Source: Actinomycetota bacterium
Lineage (GTDB): Bacteria > Actinomycetota > Actinomycetes > S36-B12 > UBA5976
Length of the DNA: 7,053 nt
Assembly (NCBI GenBank): GCA_009702945.1
Contig: WLGZ01000049.1
Span: forward strand, 1 to 7,053
Direction of reading: 5' to 3'
Below are positions 1-5,576 of this stretch, one piece after another (within the stretch, counting starts at the first letter, position 1; each line of letters starts with the position of its first letter). The translations under genes and the position numbers were made by a program. The notes below the pieces were generated by a model that did not search any database, was not told the DNA's origin, and saw only the letters and a list, made by a program, of their open reading frames with translations.

Positions 1-888
1 ATAGATGATTGATAGTGGCAGCAAGATTCGATATGAGTTGCCAACTATCAAGCGAAGAATGTGCGGAACGATGATTCCCACGAATCCAATCAGTCCAGTG
101 ACGGCAACAGCGGCTGCAGTCCCAAGTGATGCCGCCACAATAATTGCGCCACGAGCTCTGGCAACGGGTAGTCCCATGGTTAGTGCTTCTTCATCACCTA
201 CTGCAAAGACATCTAAAACTCGTCGATACCTCAGCAGAATGATTATGCAAACAAGAATGTAGGGCGTAATGATTGCCAAATCATTCCAGCCTGAAGTTGA
301 GAGCCTGCCCAAAACCCAGGCATAGATTTCGCGAATCTTGTCAGTGTTTTGTTGCTGTAACAAAGTTTGGATTGCAGTCAACAGACTTGCAACGGCAACT
401 CCGGCTAAAATCAGCGCAGTAGAGGATCTTCCGGCTATTGCAGATCTGCCGAGTGAATAGGTAAGTATTACTGCCCCGAGAGCGCCAGCAAATGCTGCCA
501 AAGGCAAGAGGATTCGGGAACTTCCTGAACCATTGAAGATCGCGATAGTTGCACCTAGGCCAGCTCCAGCAGAGACACCCAATAGATAAGGATCCGCTAA
601 CGGATTTCGAAATGTTCCTTGATATGCACAACCAGCGCTGGCAAGCATTGCGCCAACCACAAAAGCCAGCAATACCCGTGGCAGTCGAAGTTGCCAAATA
701 ATGGTTGACTCAGAACCCGTTGAATTTGAAACAGTTCCAAATAGATTGCTAGAGATTTCAGACCAGATGGTTAATGGCGCCAGCGAAACTGCGCCAATTG
801 ATACTCCTAGAGTCAAAGTAAGCAGAACAGCGACAGCACCAATTACCCAAGCAAACGGGGTAATCTTTCGTGCTGTCGCTGTTCTCAT
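1..888 (-). CDS. btuC: Cobalamin/iron-siderophore ABC transporter permease, BtuC/FecCD family (partial, C-terminus off the left edge)
   Basis: This reading frame gives 296 residues from an ATG at 886-888 and is still open at base 1. It is an inner-membrane permease subunit that, as a dimer, would move a corrinoid or siderophore delivered by the lipoprotein encoded just upstream. Family hallmarks seen are RLPR (residues 68-71), FRNPLADPYLLGVSAG (93-108, the most conserved FecCD block), GDEEALTMGL (231-240, the stretch facing the ATPase) and GFVGIIVPHILR (268-279). Long hydrophobic segments run throughout. BtuC proteins are usually about 330-350 residues, so perhaps 40-50 are missing. It starts 23 nt after the btuF stop with no clear Shine-Dalgarno, so it is probably co-transcribed and translationally coupled. 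A btuD-type ATPase is expected beyond the edge. The family is certain. The cobalamin substrate is inferred from the riboswitch and the BtuF-like partner; haem or siderophore transport cannot be excluded from the permease alone. Confidence 0.93.
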   Translation of the reverse strand, partial: MRTATARKITPFAWVIGAVAVLLTLTLGVSIGAVSLAPLTIWSEISSNLFGTVSNSTGSESTIIWQLRLPRVLLAFVVGAMLASAGCAYQGTFRNPLADPYLLGVSAGAGLGATIAIFNGSGSSRILLPLAAFAGALGAVILTYSLGRSAIAGRSSTALILAGVAVASLLTAIQTLLQQQNTDKIREIYAWVLGRLSTSGWNDLAIITPYILVCIIILLRYRRVLDVFAVGDEEALTMGLPVARARGAIIVAASLGTAAAVAVTGLIGFVGIIVPHILRLIVGNSYRILLPLSIIY

Positions 889-911
889 GTTTATCTACTT
901 GCTCTCGTTTC

Positions 912-1844
912 CTATTTAGCTGTAACTGTTAGAACGCCATCAACGATTGCTTTCACAAAGTCAACCGTGCGCGGACCCCAACGGGATGCAACATCGTCAT
1001 CAAGTTCTACGACGCTGTTATTAGCAATTGCCGACAAGCCTTCAAAACCTGGGCGCTGCGCCAAAGTTTCTGCAGTTTGGCCACAGCATTTGGTGTCCGC
1101 TAGGAACACAATCGCAGGGTCTGCATCAACTAGGAACTCAGGGGATAGCTGCGGGTAACCGCTGGCTGCATCGGCTGCAGTATCAGCAATGTTTGTTAAT
1201 CCAGCTAAGGCATAGACCGAGCCAATGAACGTTGCCGAGGTAACTGTGTAAAGAGTGTTATCCAACTCATGGAAGTAAGTAAGACCGGCTGCTTCGGCAG
1301 GAACCTGCGCGATAGCCGCGTCGATATCTGACTTCATCTGAGTAGTTAACTCTTCAGCTTTGGCTGATTGTCCAGTTGCTGTTCCAAGTTCGGCAATTTG
1401 CAAGTAGGTGTCATCCAGTGTTGCCGCGGCATACTGCACCAACACTGGAATTTCAGCTGCAGTTAACGCAGCAACAATTCCGTCGACATCAAAGCTAACA
1501 ACAACTAGATCAGGAGACAGCGCCACAATTGATTCCAAGTTTGGCGTGAATCCCGAAAGATCAGAGATTGGTGCTTCAGCTGGGTAGTTCGATTGATCAT
1601 CTACTGCGATAACTTGATCGCCGGCATCGATTGCAAACAAGATCTCAGTTGCAGTTGGGGATAGCGAGATGATCGCATCCGGTTGCTCTTGAATTACAAC
1701 AGAAGTTCCGTTGTTTTCAATGGTTACCGGAAAGCTAGCTGCAACTGTTGGCGCAGCACTTTCAACTGACGACGTATTTGATTGGCCACACGCAGTTAGA
1801 AATAGTGCACTAACTGCTACGACCACATGGATTTTCTTAAACAT
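912..1844 (-). CDS. btuF: Cobalamin-binding ABC transporter substrate-binding lipoprotein (BtuF-like)
   Basis: A 310-residue extracytoplasmic binding protein. The N-terminus has Lys3-Lys4, a hydrophobic core and the lipobox LTAC (16-19), so Cys19 is probably lipidated and anchors it to the outer face of the membrane. The mature part starts with a low-complexity Ser/Ala/Thr linker (about 20-37). It then shows the BtuF/FecB-type fold (PF01497): ISLSPTATEILFAIDAGDQV (59-78) closely resembles the start of BtuF, followed by LSPDLVVVS (109-117) and a C-terminal lobe. Cys253-Cys254 in a TKCCGQT context recur, as I recall, in actinobacterial relatives. It is the first gene after a cobalamin riboswitch and precedes the FecCD permease, which supports a vitamin B12 role over iron-siderophore uptake. 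The start is fixed by AAGGAG (1849-1854) 4 nt before the ATG and by the signal peptide. Expression should fall when cobalamin is plentiful. Confidence 0.92.
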   Translation of the reverse strand: MFKKIHVVVAVSALFLTACGQSNTSSVESAAPTVAASFPVTIENNGTSVVIQEQPDAIISLSPTATEILFAIDAGDQVIAVDDQSNYPAEAPISDLSGFTPNLESIVALSPDLVVVSFDVDGIVAALTAAEIPVLVQYAAATLDDTYLQIAELGTATGQSAKAEELTTQMKSDIDAAIAQVPAEAAGLTYFHELDNTLYTVTSATFIGSVYALAGLTNIADTAADAASGYPQLSPEFLVDADPAIVFLADTKCCGQTAETLAQRPGFEGLSAIANNSVVELDDDVASRWGPRTVDFVKAIVDGVLTVTAK

Positions 1845-1848
1845 ATAT

Positions 1849-1854
1849 CTCCTT
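1849..1854 (-). promoter_or_regulatory. Shine-Dalgarno of btuF
   Basis: AAGGAG on the minus strand, 4 nt before the btuF ATG. It fixes that start and is the element that the upstream complementary segment (1884-1892) can mask. Confidence 0.85.
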
Positions 1855-1900
1855 GTGTGGTCGAAGAAATATCCGACTCAGCACACACAAGGTGTGATTC
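1851..1900 (-). promoter_or_regulatory. Putative expression platform: RBS-sequestering stem and competing hairpin of the cobalamin leader
   Basis: In the btuF leader RNA, CCUUGUGUG (bases 1892 to 1884) is perfectly complementary over 9 bases to CACACAAGG (1859 to 1851), which includes most of the Shine-Dalgarno. Pairing would hide the ribosome binding site. The same upstream segment can instead fold locally: GAAUCA (1900-1895) against UGAGUC (1880-1875, one mismatch), with CAC/GUG continuing inside, leaving the Shine-Dalgarno free. The two folds are mutually exclusive, as expected for a riboswitch acting on translation initiation. The complementarity is seen directly; the switching mechanism is inferred. 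Confidence 0.6.
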
Positions 1901-1937
1901 GGCGAACTCTTCCTCGAGAGTTTTTACGAAAACCGAG

Positions 1938-2034
1938 TTCCCAGGCGACCTGACTTATGATCTTTCGATCACTTCACAGTTGCGGGACAGCGCCGGAATT
2001 TCACCGGACTTCGCTGGTAACGCGGTATCAGGAG
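1938..2034 (-). ncRNA. Cobalamin riboswitch aptamer
   Basis: On the minus strand the stretch 1976-2010 is a clear B12 box: it reads CCGGTGAAATTCCGG, continues through CGCTGTCCCGC and ends with AACTGT. The arms CAGCG and CGCTG flank the CCGG/CCGG stem. Downstream is the second conserved block AGTCAGG with CCTGG (1941-1955), whose TCAGG can pair with CCTGA upstream (about 2028-2032). Between the two blocks there is only a small hairpin, TGATC-GAAA-GATCA (1958-1971), with a GNRA tetraloop. The element precedes a BtuF/BtuC operon, as expected. The B12 box identity is firm; the outer limits are approximate because the closing stem is not obvious. It lacks the larger side domain usual in class I aptamers. 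Confidence 0.9.
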
Positions 2035-2051
2035 GTTAGCACAGAGCTAAC
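2035..2051. other. Short perfect inverted repeat between the small-protein gene and the riboswitch
   Basis: GTTAGC (2035-2040), a 5-nt spacer and GCTAAC (2046-2051) form a 6-bp perfect hairpin on either strand. It lies after the stop of the 71-residue protein gene and at the 5' edge of the cobalamin aptamer. There is no T-run after it on the minus strand, so a classical terminator is not supported. It could belong to the outer part of the riboswitch or be an operator. Function is unknown. Confidence 0.35.
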
Positions 2052-2090
2052 TTGATATTGCAAGCCCTTACGAGAAAGAAACTAAAGTCT

Positions 2091-2306
2091 TTACTCAGCT
2101 GGCTTGAGAGACATCGGACCATAAACTTCACGGTCATCTTCATAAAGCGTGACAGCTTCAACTCCGCCAGCAAGTAACTCTTCCCAAGACTGTCCGATGT
2201 ATGCCTCGGCATCTGCTTGGGTTGGAAATGGAGTGACAACAGCTTCAGCAGGTAGAGAAGGAGATGGTGAGCCATCTTCGTTTTGGTAAATCCAAGTCCA
2301 AGACAT
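2091..2306 (-). CDS. Small conserved-looking protein of unknown function (71 residues)
   Basis: An acidic soluble protein of 71 residues with no signal peptide, membrane helix or cysteines. It opens with MSWTWIYQ, has a central segment that looks amphipathic (FPTQADAEAYIGQSWEELL, 27-45), then GGVEAVTLYEDDREVYGP (47-64) and a tail MSLKPAE. I recall similar short proteins, with MSW-W at the front, a TQADAE-like stretch and an EDD-x(3)-YGPMSL ending, as uncharacterised proteins across actinobacteria, which supports it being real. It starts 33 nt downstream of the DUF3043 stop on the same strand with at most a weak Shine-Dalgarno (GTGAG), so co-transcription with DUF3043 is likely. The overlapping longer frame at 2036-2275 is judged a shadow because its composition is not protein-like. 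No function is assigned. Confidence 0.8.
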   Translation of the reverse strand: MSWTWIYQNEDGSPSPSLPAEAVVTPFPTQADAEAYIGQSWEELLAGGVEAVTLYEDDREVYGPMSLKPAE

Positions 2307-2339
2307 TTCTAACTCACTTTCGTAGTTACTTGCTAACGG

Positions 2340-2921
2340 TTACTTCTTTTTAATCTTAGGTGTAATTGGTGCGCCACCGGCTTTGATGCGTGGTGGTGGG
2401 ATACGGAACCTACGAAGTTGCAAGGCTCTAAGGACGCCGTAAGAAACTGCGCCCTTACGATCAGATTTTTCTGGGTAATCCTTTCGAAGTGATCGGCCTA
2501 AAAGAATGCCAACCAAAATAGTGTCAAGAACTACAAGTAATAAAACGCTGGTCCAGACATAAACCACAGTGGTTTGAACTGTTGGATTGTTAACTAGTCC
2601 GAGAAGCAAAACCACAAATGCGAATGGCACAAAGAATTCACCAACAGTGCGACGACGATCGATGTAGTCGCGTACTTGAGCTTTAACTGGACCAGCATCG
2701 CGGCGAGGGAAAAACGCAGGGTCGCCAGCCATTAAGCCGGCTCGAGACTTAGCGCGAGCTTCACGATCTCTATCCCGGGCAGCCTTGCGGGCAGCCTTTG
2801 GATCCTTTGGAACGCTTATGCCTTGCTTGCGGGCAGATTCAGCTTCTTTGCGCTTAGGCGTAGGTCGGCCTTTTCCTGATTCGCTAGTTCCAGTTTCGCC
2901 TGTGGTCTCTTCGTTGCTCAT
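2340..2921 (-). CDS. DUF3043 family membrane protein
   Basis: A 193-residue actinobacterial membrane protein of unknown function. The N-terminal third is very charged and contains GKGRPTPKRKEAE (17-29) and a Lys/Arg/Ala-rich stretch (41-61). The conserved-looking block GDPAFFPRRDAGPVKAQVRD (66-85) and YIDRRRTVGEFF (86-97) come next. Two hydrophobic helices follow at about 96-112 and 117-142, then a basic C-terminal tail (RRFRIPPPRIK, 170-180) ending in KKK. Both tails would face the cytoplasm under the positive-inside rule. The length fits the M. tuberculosis relative (Rv2206, recalled as about 200 residues), which is also divergent from the glycerate kinase gene. The ATG at 2919-2921 is supported because the conserved basic motif begins soon after it. 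There is no Shine-Dalgarno; a TAGCAT box 7 nt upstream suggests a leaderless message. Confidence 0.92.
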   Translation of the reverse strand: MSNEETTGETGTSESGKGRPTPKRKEAESARKQGISVPKDPKAARKAARDRDREARAKSRAGLMAGDPAFFPRRDAGPVKAQVRDYIDRRRTVGEFFVPFAFVVLLLGLVNNPTVQTTVVYVWTSVLLLVVLDTILVGILLGRSLRKDYPEKSDRKGAVSYGVLRALQLRRFRIPPPRIKAGGAPITPKIKKK

Positions 2922-2928
2922 ACCCGTA

Positions 2929-2934
2929 ATGCTA
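2929..2934 (-). promoter_or_regulatory. Putative -10 box for DUF3043 (leaderless start)
   Basis: TAGCAT on the minus strand ends 7 nt before the DUF3043 ATG, so transcription would begin at or next to the start codon. It matches the actinobacterial TANNNT -10 consensus and overlaps the opposing -10 candidate by two bases. No convincing -35 was found. Inferred from spacing and the lack of a Shine-Dalgarno. Confidence 0.5.
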
Positions 2935-2938
2935 ACTT
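2933..2938 (+). promoter_or_regulatory. Putative -10 box for glycerate kinase (leaderless start)
   Basis: TAACTT ends 6 nt before the ATG at 2945 and fits TANNNT. With only 23 bp between the two divergent start codons and no purine-rich Shine-Dalgarno before either one, a leaderless transcript beginning at the ATG is the simplest reading. Confidence 0.5.
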
Positions 2939-2944
2939 ACGAAC

Positions 2945-4054
2945 ATGCGCGTTTTAGTAAGCCCAGACTGTTTCACGGGCACATTAACTTCAGTCGAGGC
3001 GGCAACTGCAATCCGGGACGGCTGGCTCAAGGAGCATCCTGAAGACGAAGTTGTTATCGCGCCGTTGTCAGATGGTGGACCAGGTTTTGTTGGTGGACTT
3101 CACGCAGTTTTAGGTGGCGAACTTATAACTGCCATTGTCACTGGCCCGCTTGGCGAAAAGACGCCAGCACAGTTTTTATTACTTGGCAATGAAGCTTGGA
3201 TTGAATCTGCCCAAGCGTGTGGCCTTCATTTAGTCGCAGCAGATAAGCGGGATCCAAGAATTACTTCAACTTATGGTGTGGGCGAACTGATTGCTAACGC
3301 AATTGATACAGGAGCCAAAACAATCACCGTTGGGCTGGGCGGAAGTGGAACTAACGACGCTGGGGCTGGAATGCTCGCGGCTCTTGGCGCAACAGGTGAT
3401 GGCGCACTTGATGCCGGCGGCGCGAAGTTAAAGTCACTGTCGAAAGTTGATTTGAGTTCTGCACTTGAAAAGATTTCCGACATTGAGTTAGTCGTGGCAA
3501 GCGATGTAGACAATCCGTTATTAGGACTTCGCGGTGCGACTGCAGTTTTCGGACCACAAAAAGGCGCCGATGATTTTGCCGTAATGGAACTTGAAGGTGC
3601 GCTGGAAAATTTTGCAGCACTATGTGGTCGCAGAAGTGATGGCAAAGACCCAGCTGTTGCACTTGGCGCCGGCGCAGCTGGAGGGCTTGGTTACGGGCTG
3701 CTCCTACTGGGTGGAACAAGAGTTGCTGGCATTGAAACCGTGCTTGAAATTGTGAAATTGGACGATGAGATCAACAAAGCCGATTTAGTGATCACTGGCG
3801 AAGGTTGTCTGGATGATCAAAGTCTTCACGGCAAAGTCATTGCAGGTGTGGCAAGTCACGCCGCAGCGCTTGGCAAACCGTGCGTAGCCCTGGCTGGGGA
3901 AGTCCGACTTGGTAAACGCGAATGCGCAACGGCTGGAATCGATTCGGCTTACTCAATGAGTGAATTCGCTGGCCGCGAACGCTCTATGGCAATGCCCGCT
4001 GAAGTCTTGTCTGAAGTTTCAGCCCGGATGTCCCAGACCTGGGGACGCAGGTAG
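2945..4054 (+). CDS. Glycerate kinase family protein (GlxK/GarK-type, actinobacterial branch)
   Basis: A 369-residue cytoplasmic protein of the glycerate kinase family (PF02595), which phosphorylates D-glycerate with ATP to feed lower glycolysis. Motifs in order: VSPDCFTGTLTSVEAA (5-20; the family usually has PDSFKGSLS), PLSDGGPGF (40-48; usually ADGGEG), GLGGSGTNDAGAGMLAALG (130-148), SDVDNPLLG (186-194), AVFGPQKGA (200-208), GAGAAGGLGYGL (241-252) and VITGEGCLDDQSLHGK (282-297). All blocks are present, so the fold is intact. The SDGGPG and CFTGTL variants resemble the M. tuberculosis relative Rv2205c, as recalled. Substrate choice in this branch is unproven: 2-phosphoglycerate is the product of GarK-type enzymes, but the exact product here is not readable from sequence. 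The start gives the family's natural N-terminus (MRVLVSPD). It is followed after 113 bp by erpA on the same strand. Confidence 0.9.
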   Translation: MRVLVSPDCFTGTLTSVEAATAIRDGWLKEHPEDEVVIAPLSDGGPGFVGGLHAVLGGELITAIVTGPLGEKTPAQFLLLGNEAWIESAQACGLHLVAADKRDPRITSTYGVGELIANAIDTGAKTITVGLGGSGTNDAGAGMLAALGATGDGALDAGGAKLKSLSKVDLSSALEKISDIELVVASDVDNPLLGLRGATAVFGPQKGADDFAVMELEGALENFAALCGRRSDGKDPAVALGAGAAGGLGYGLLLLGGTRVAGIETVLEIVKLDDEINKADLVITGEGCLDDQSLHGKVIAGVASHAAALGKPCVALAGEVRLGKRECATAGIDSAYSMSEFAGRERSMAMPAEVLSEVSARMSQTWGRR

Positions 4055-4167
4055 TTTTAGATTCAAATATCGCTATTTTGGCAAGAGTGACGTAGCCTAG
4101 AGATAGCAACGGTGACACCGAGCGTTGAGCAGGCCTTAGTTAATAACTGAGGCGACTAAGGAGAATC
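4055..4167 (+). promoter_or_regulatory. erpA leader/intergenic region with putative promoter and structured RBS region
   Basis: This 113-bp spacer holds a TANNNT candidate TAGCCT (4093-4098), a possible hairpin CAACG/CGTTG (4107-4111 with 4123-4127), and a near-perfect inverted repeat: GCCTTAGTTA (4133-4142) against TAACTGAGGC (4144-4153), with one G-U type mismatch. The Shine-Dalgarno AAGGAG (4158-4163) lies 4 nt before the ATG. No terminator separates it from the glycerate kinase gene, so read-through from upstream is possible alongside a dedicated promoter. The promoter assignment is weak; the repeat and Shine-Dalgarno are seen directly. Confidence 0.5.
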
Positions 4168-4515
4168 ATGACAACTGAAACCGCACAAGAAAGCAGTGTT
4201 GTAATCACGGAAACTGCTGCCGTAAAGGTACGAACATTGCTAGACCAAGAAGGTCGCGATGATTTAAACCTGCGGATTGCGGTTCAGCCTGGTGGCTGTT
4301 CTGGTCTGCGTTACCAACTGTTCTTTGATGACCGCAGCCTTGATGGCGACGTTCGCCAGGAAATCAATGGTGTTGGTGTTGTTGTGGATCGCATGAGTGT
4401 TCCTTATCTTGGTGGCGCTGTAATTGACTTCGTTGACACCATCGAGAAGCAGGGCTTCACGATCGATAACCCGAATGCTGGATCATCCTGTGCATGCGGA
4501 GATTCATTCAGTTAG
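4168..4515 (+). CDS. erpA: A-type iron-sulfur cluster carrier/insertion protein (ErpA/HesB/IscA family)
   Basis: A 115-residue cytoplasmic protein that, by family, receives Fe-S clusters from the assembly scaffold and delivers them to apo-enzymes. The three cluster-ligand cysteines are present: Cys44 in PGGCSGLRYQ (41-50) and Cys108 and Cys110 in SSCACGDSF (106-114). Other HesB-family signatures are VVITETAAVKVRTLL (11-25), DRMSVPYLGGAVIDFVD (74-90) and FTIDNPNA (97-104). The length is normal. The start is fixed by AAGGAG (4158-4163), 4 nt upstream. M. tuberculosis Rv2204c has the same neighbourhood. Whether it is functionally ErpA or another A-type carrier cannot be decided from the sequence. 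The gene ends 24 nt before a strong terminator. Proximity to ctaC hints at supplying respiratory or dehydrogenase Fe-S proteins, but this is inference. Confidence 0.93.
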   Translation: MTTETAQESSVVITETAAVKVRTLLDQEGRDDLNLRIAVQPGGCSGLRYQLFFDDRSLDGDVRQEINGVGVVVDRMSVPYLGGAVIDFVDTIEKQGFTIDNPNAGSSCACGDSFS

Positions 4516-4539
4516 GCCCTCAACAAAATAGATTTGACC

Positions 4540-4576
4540 AAAATCCACCCCTACCTCGGTAGGGGTGGATTTTTTT
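4540..4576 (+). terminator. Strong Rho-independent terminator after erpA
   Basis: AAATCCACCCCTAC (4541-4554), loop CTCG (4555-4558) and GTAGGGGTGGATTT (4559-4572) form a perfect 14-bp stem. It extends one pair further with A4540 and T4573 and runs into six T residues (4571-4576). It closes the glycerate kinase-erpA unit. It ends only 16 bp before the adoK start codon. Confidence 0.93.
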
Positions 4577-4578
4577 GT

Positions 4579-4584
4579 TAGGCT
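4579..4584 (+). promoter_or_regulatory. Putative -10 box for adoK, immediately after the terminator T-run
   Basis: TAGGCT fits TANNNT and ends 8 nt before the GTG at 4593, the position expected for a leaderless message. If real, its -35 region lies inside the terminator stem. No Shine-Dalgarno is present between the terminator and GTG. Confidence 0.5.
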
Positions 4585-4592
4585 CTCCGATT

Positions 4593-5570
4593 GTGCGCAT
4601 AGCGATAACTGGATCAGTTGCAACTGACCACTTGATGACCTTTCCGGGCCTATTTAATGATTCATTAATGGCAGACCAGTTACACAATGTGTCACTGTCA
4701 TTTTTAGTCGATGATTTACAAATCCGTCGCGGTGGTGTTGCAGCAAACATTGGCTTTGGCATGGGAGTCCTTGGCGGCAACCCAATCCTGGTGGCTGCGG
4801 TTGGATCAGACTTTGCGGAATACCAATCATGGCTTGAAGCTCATGGCGTTGAGTGCAGTCATGTTCACATTTCTAAAACTGCACACACAGCAAGATTTAT
4901 GTGCACAACTGATCAAGAACAAAACCAGATTGCTTCGTTTTATCCAGGAGCCATGAGCGAGTCAATTGAACTGGAAATAGCAAAGATTTCGGAAAAAGTT
5001 GGCGCCATAGATCTAGTTTTGATTGGCGCAGATGATCCTGCCGCAATGATCAAGCACACAGTTGCTTGCAAGACATTGGGAATCCCTTTCGTTGCAGACC
5101 CATCTCAGCAACTTCCTAGGCTAGATGGCCAGCAAACCATTGACGTTATTGATGGGGCAAAGTACCTGTTTAACAACGAGTACGAAGCCACTTTGATTGA
5201 ACAGCGCACCGGCTGGTCGTCGGAAGAAGTTCTGCAACATGTTGGGATTCGAGTCACAACAATGGGTAGCAAGGGTGCGCGGATTACTTCGCGCGACGGA
5301 CTTGATAGTTCGGTACCAGTTGCGCAAGAGAAATCCATCAAGGATCCAACAGGTGTTGGCGATGCATTTCGCGCTGGCTTCTTGACTGGACTTGGCTGGG
5401 GACTAACTCCACAAAGGTGTGCCGAAGTCGGATCACTTCTAGCTACTTATGTGATCGAAACTATTGGCACCCAGGAATACCTGCTTGATAAAACGGAATT
5501 CATTTCGAGACTTGAAGCTGCATACGGAAGTGAATGCGCCCAAGATGTGGCAAGTCATTTAGGCAAGTAA
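4593..5570 (+). CDS. adoK: Adenosine kinase, PfkB/ribokinase family (M. tuberculosis AdoK type)
   Basis: A 325-residue cytoplasmic sugar/nucleoside kinase. I recognise strong similarity to M. tuberculosis AdoK (Rv2202c, the purine-salvage enzyme converting adenosine to AMP with ATP): GSVATDHLMTFPG (7-19), VSLSFLVDDL (33-42), RRGGVAANIGFGMGVLGG (45-62, PfkB signature 1), ISKTAHTARF (93-102), ASFYPGAMSE (114-123), ADPSQQLPRL (168-177) and DPTGVGDAFRAGFLTG (251-266, PfkB signature 2, with Asp257 as the expected catalytic base). The GTG at 4593 is chosen because it matches the recalled N-terminus of the M. tuberculosis protein. The upstream in-frame TTG at 4575 lies inside the terminator T-run and would add six unsupported residues. 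No clear Shine-Dalgarno; a TAGGCT box suggests a leaderless message. aat follows after 6 nt, so the two are probably an operon. Confidence 0.92.
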   Translation: MRIAITGSVATDHLMTFPGLFNDSLMADQLHNVSLSFLVDDLQIRRGGVAANIGFGMGVLGGNPILVAAVGSDFAEYQSWLEAHGVECSHVHISKTAHTARFMCTTDQEQNQIASFYPGAMSESIELEIAKISEKVGAIDLVLIGADDPAAMIKHTVACKTLGIPFVADPSQQLPRLDGQQTIDVIDGAKYLFNNEYEATLIEQRTGWSSEEVLQHVGIRVTTMGSKGARITSRDGLDSSVPVAQEKSIKDPTGVGDAFRAGFLTGLGWGLTPQRCAEVGSLLATYVIETIGTQEYLLDKTEFISRLEAAYGSECAQDVASHLGK

Positions 5571-5576
5571 TTTTCT

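Noticed and set aside
5..262. 85-residue plus-strand frame at the left edge
   Set aside because: It is antisense to the conserved GFVGIIVPH region of the permease. Ser/Thr/Ala-rich composition is typical of a shadow frame.
341..697. 118-residue open frame on the minus strand inside the permease gene
   Set aside because: It is out of frame with the FecCD permease, whose frame carries every family motif. The composition is Cys/Trp/Arg-rich and not protein-like.
1905..1926. AACTCT/AGAGTT hairpin followed by TTTTT on the plus strand, looking like a terminator
   Set aside because: It is only 6 bp and AT-leaning, and no plus-strand gene ends nearby. On the minus strand it lies in the riboswitch leader, where GAACTC/GAGTTC pairings compete, so no independent call is supported.
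2036..2275. 79-residue minus-strand frame overlapping the small 71-residue protein
   Set aside because: The 71-residue frame has balanced composition and recognisable conserved ends. This frame extends into the riboswitch edge and looks random.
2325..2345. Direct repeat GTTACTT (2325-2331 and 2339-2345) around the DUF3043 stop
   Set aside because: Seven-base repeats are expected by chance at this density, and one copy is fixed by the stop codon and C-terminal lysines.
3271..3719. Two long antisense frames (124 and 122 residues) within the glycerate kinase gene
   Set aside because: They are Ser/Pro/Ala- or Arg/Gln/His-rich shadows of a well-supported coding frame, with no domain signature and no ribosome binding site.
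4065..4080. AAATA-TCGC-TATTT hairpin after the glycerate kinase stop as a possible terminator
   Set aside because: The stem is only five A-T pairs with no following T-run beyond the stem, too weak to terminate.
4575..4592. TTG at 4575 as the adoK start
   Set aside because: It lies in the T-run of the terminator, has no ribosome binding site, and adds residues absent from the recalled M. tuberculosis AdoK N-terminus. GTG at 4593 fits better.
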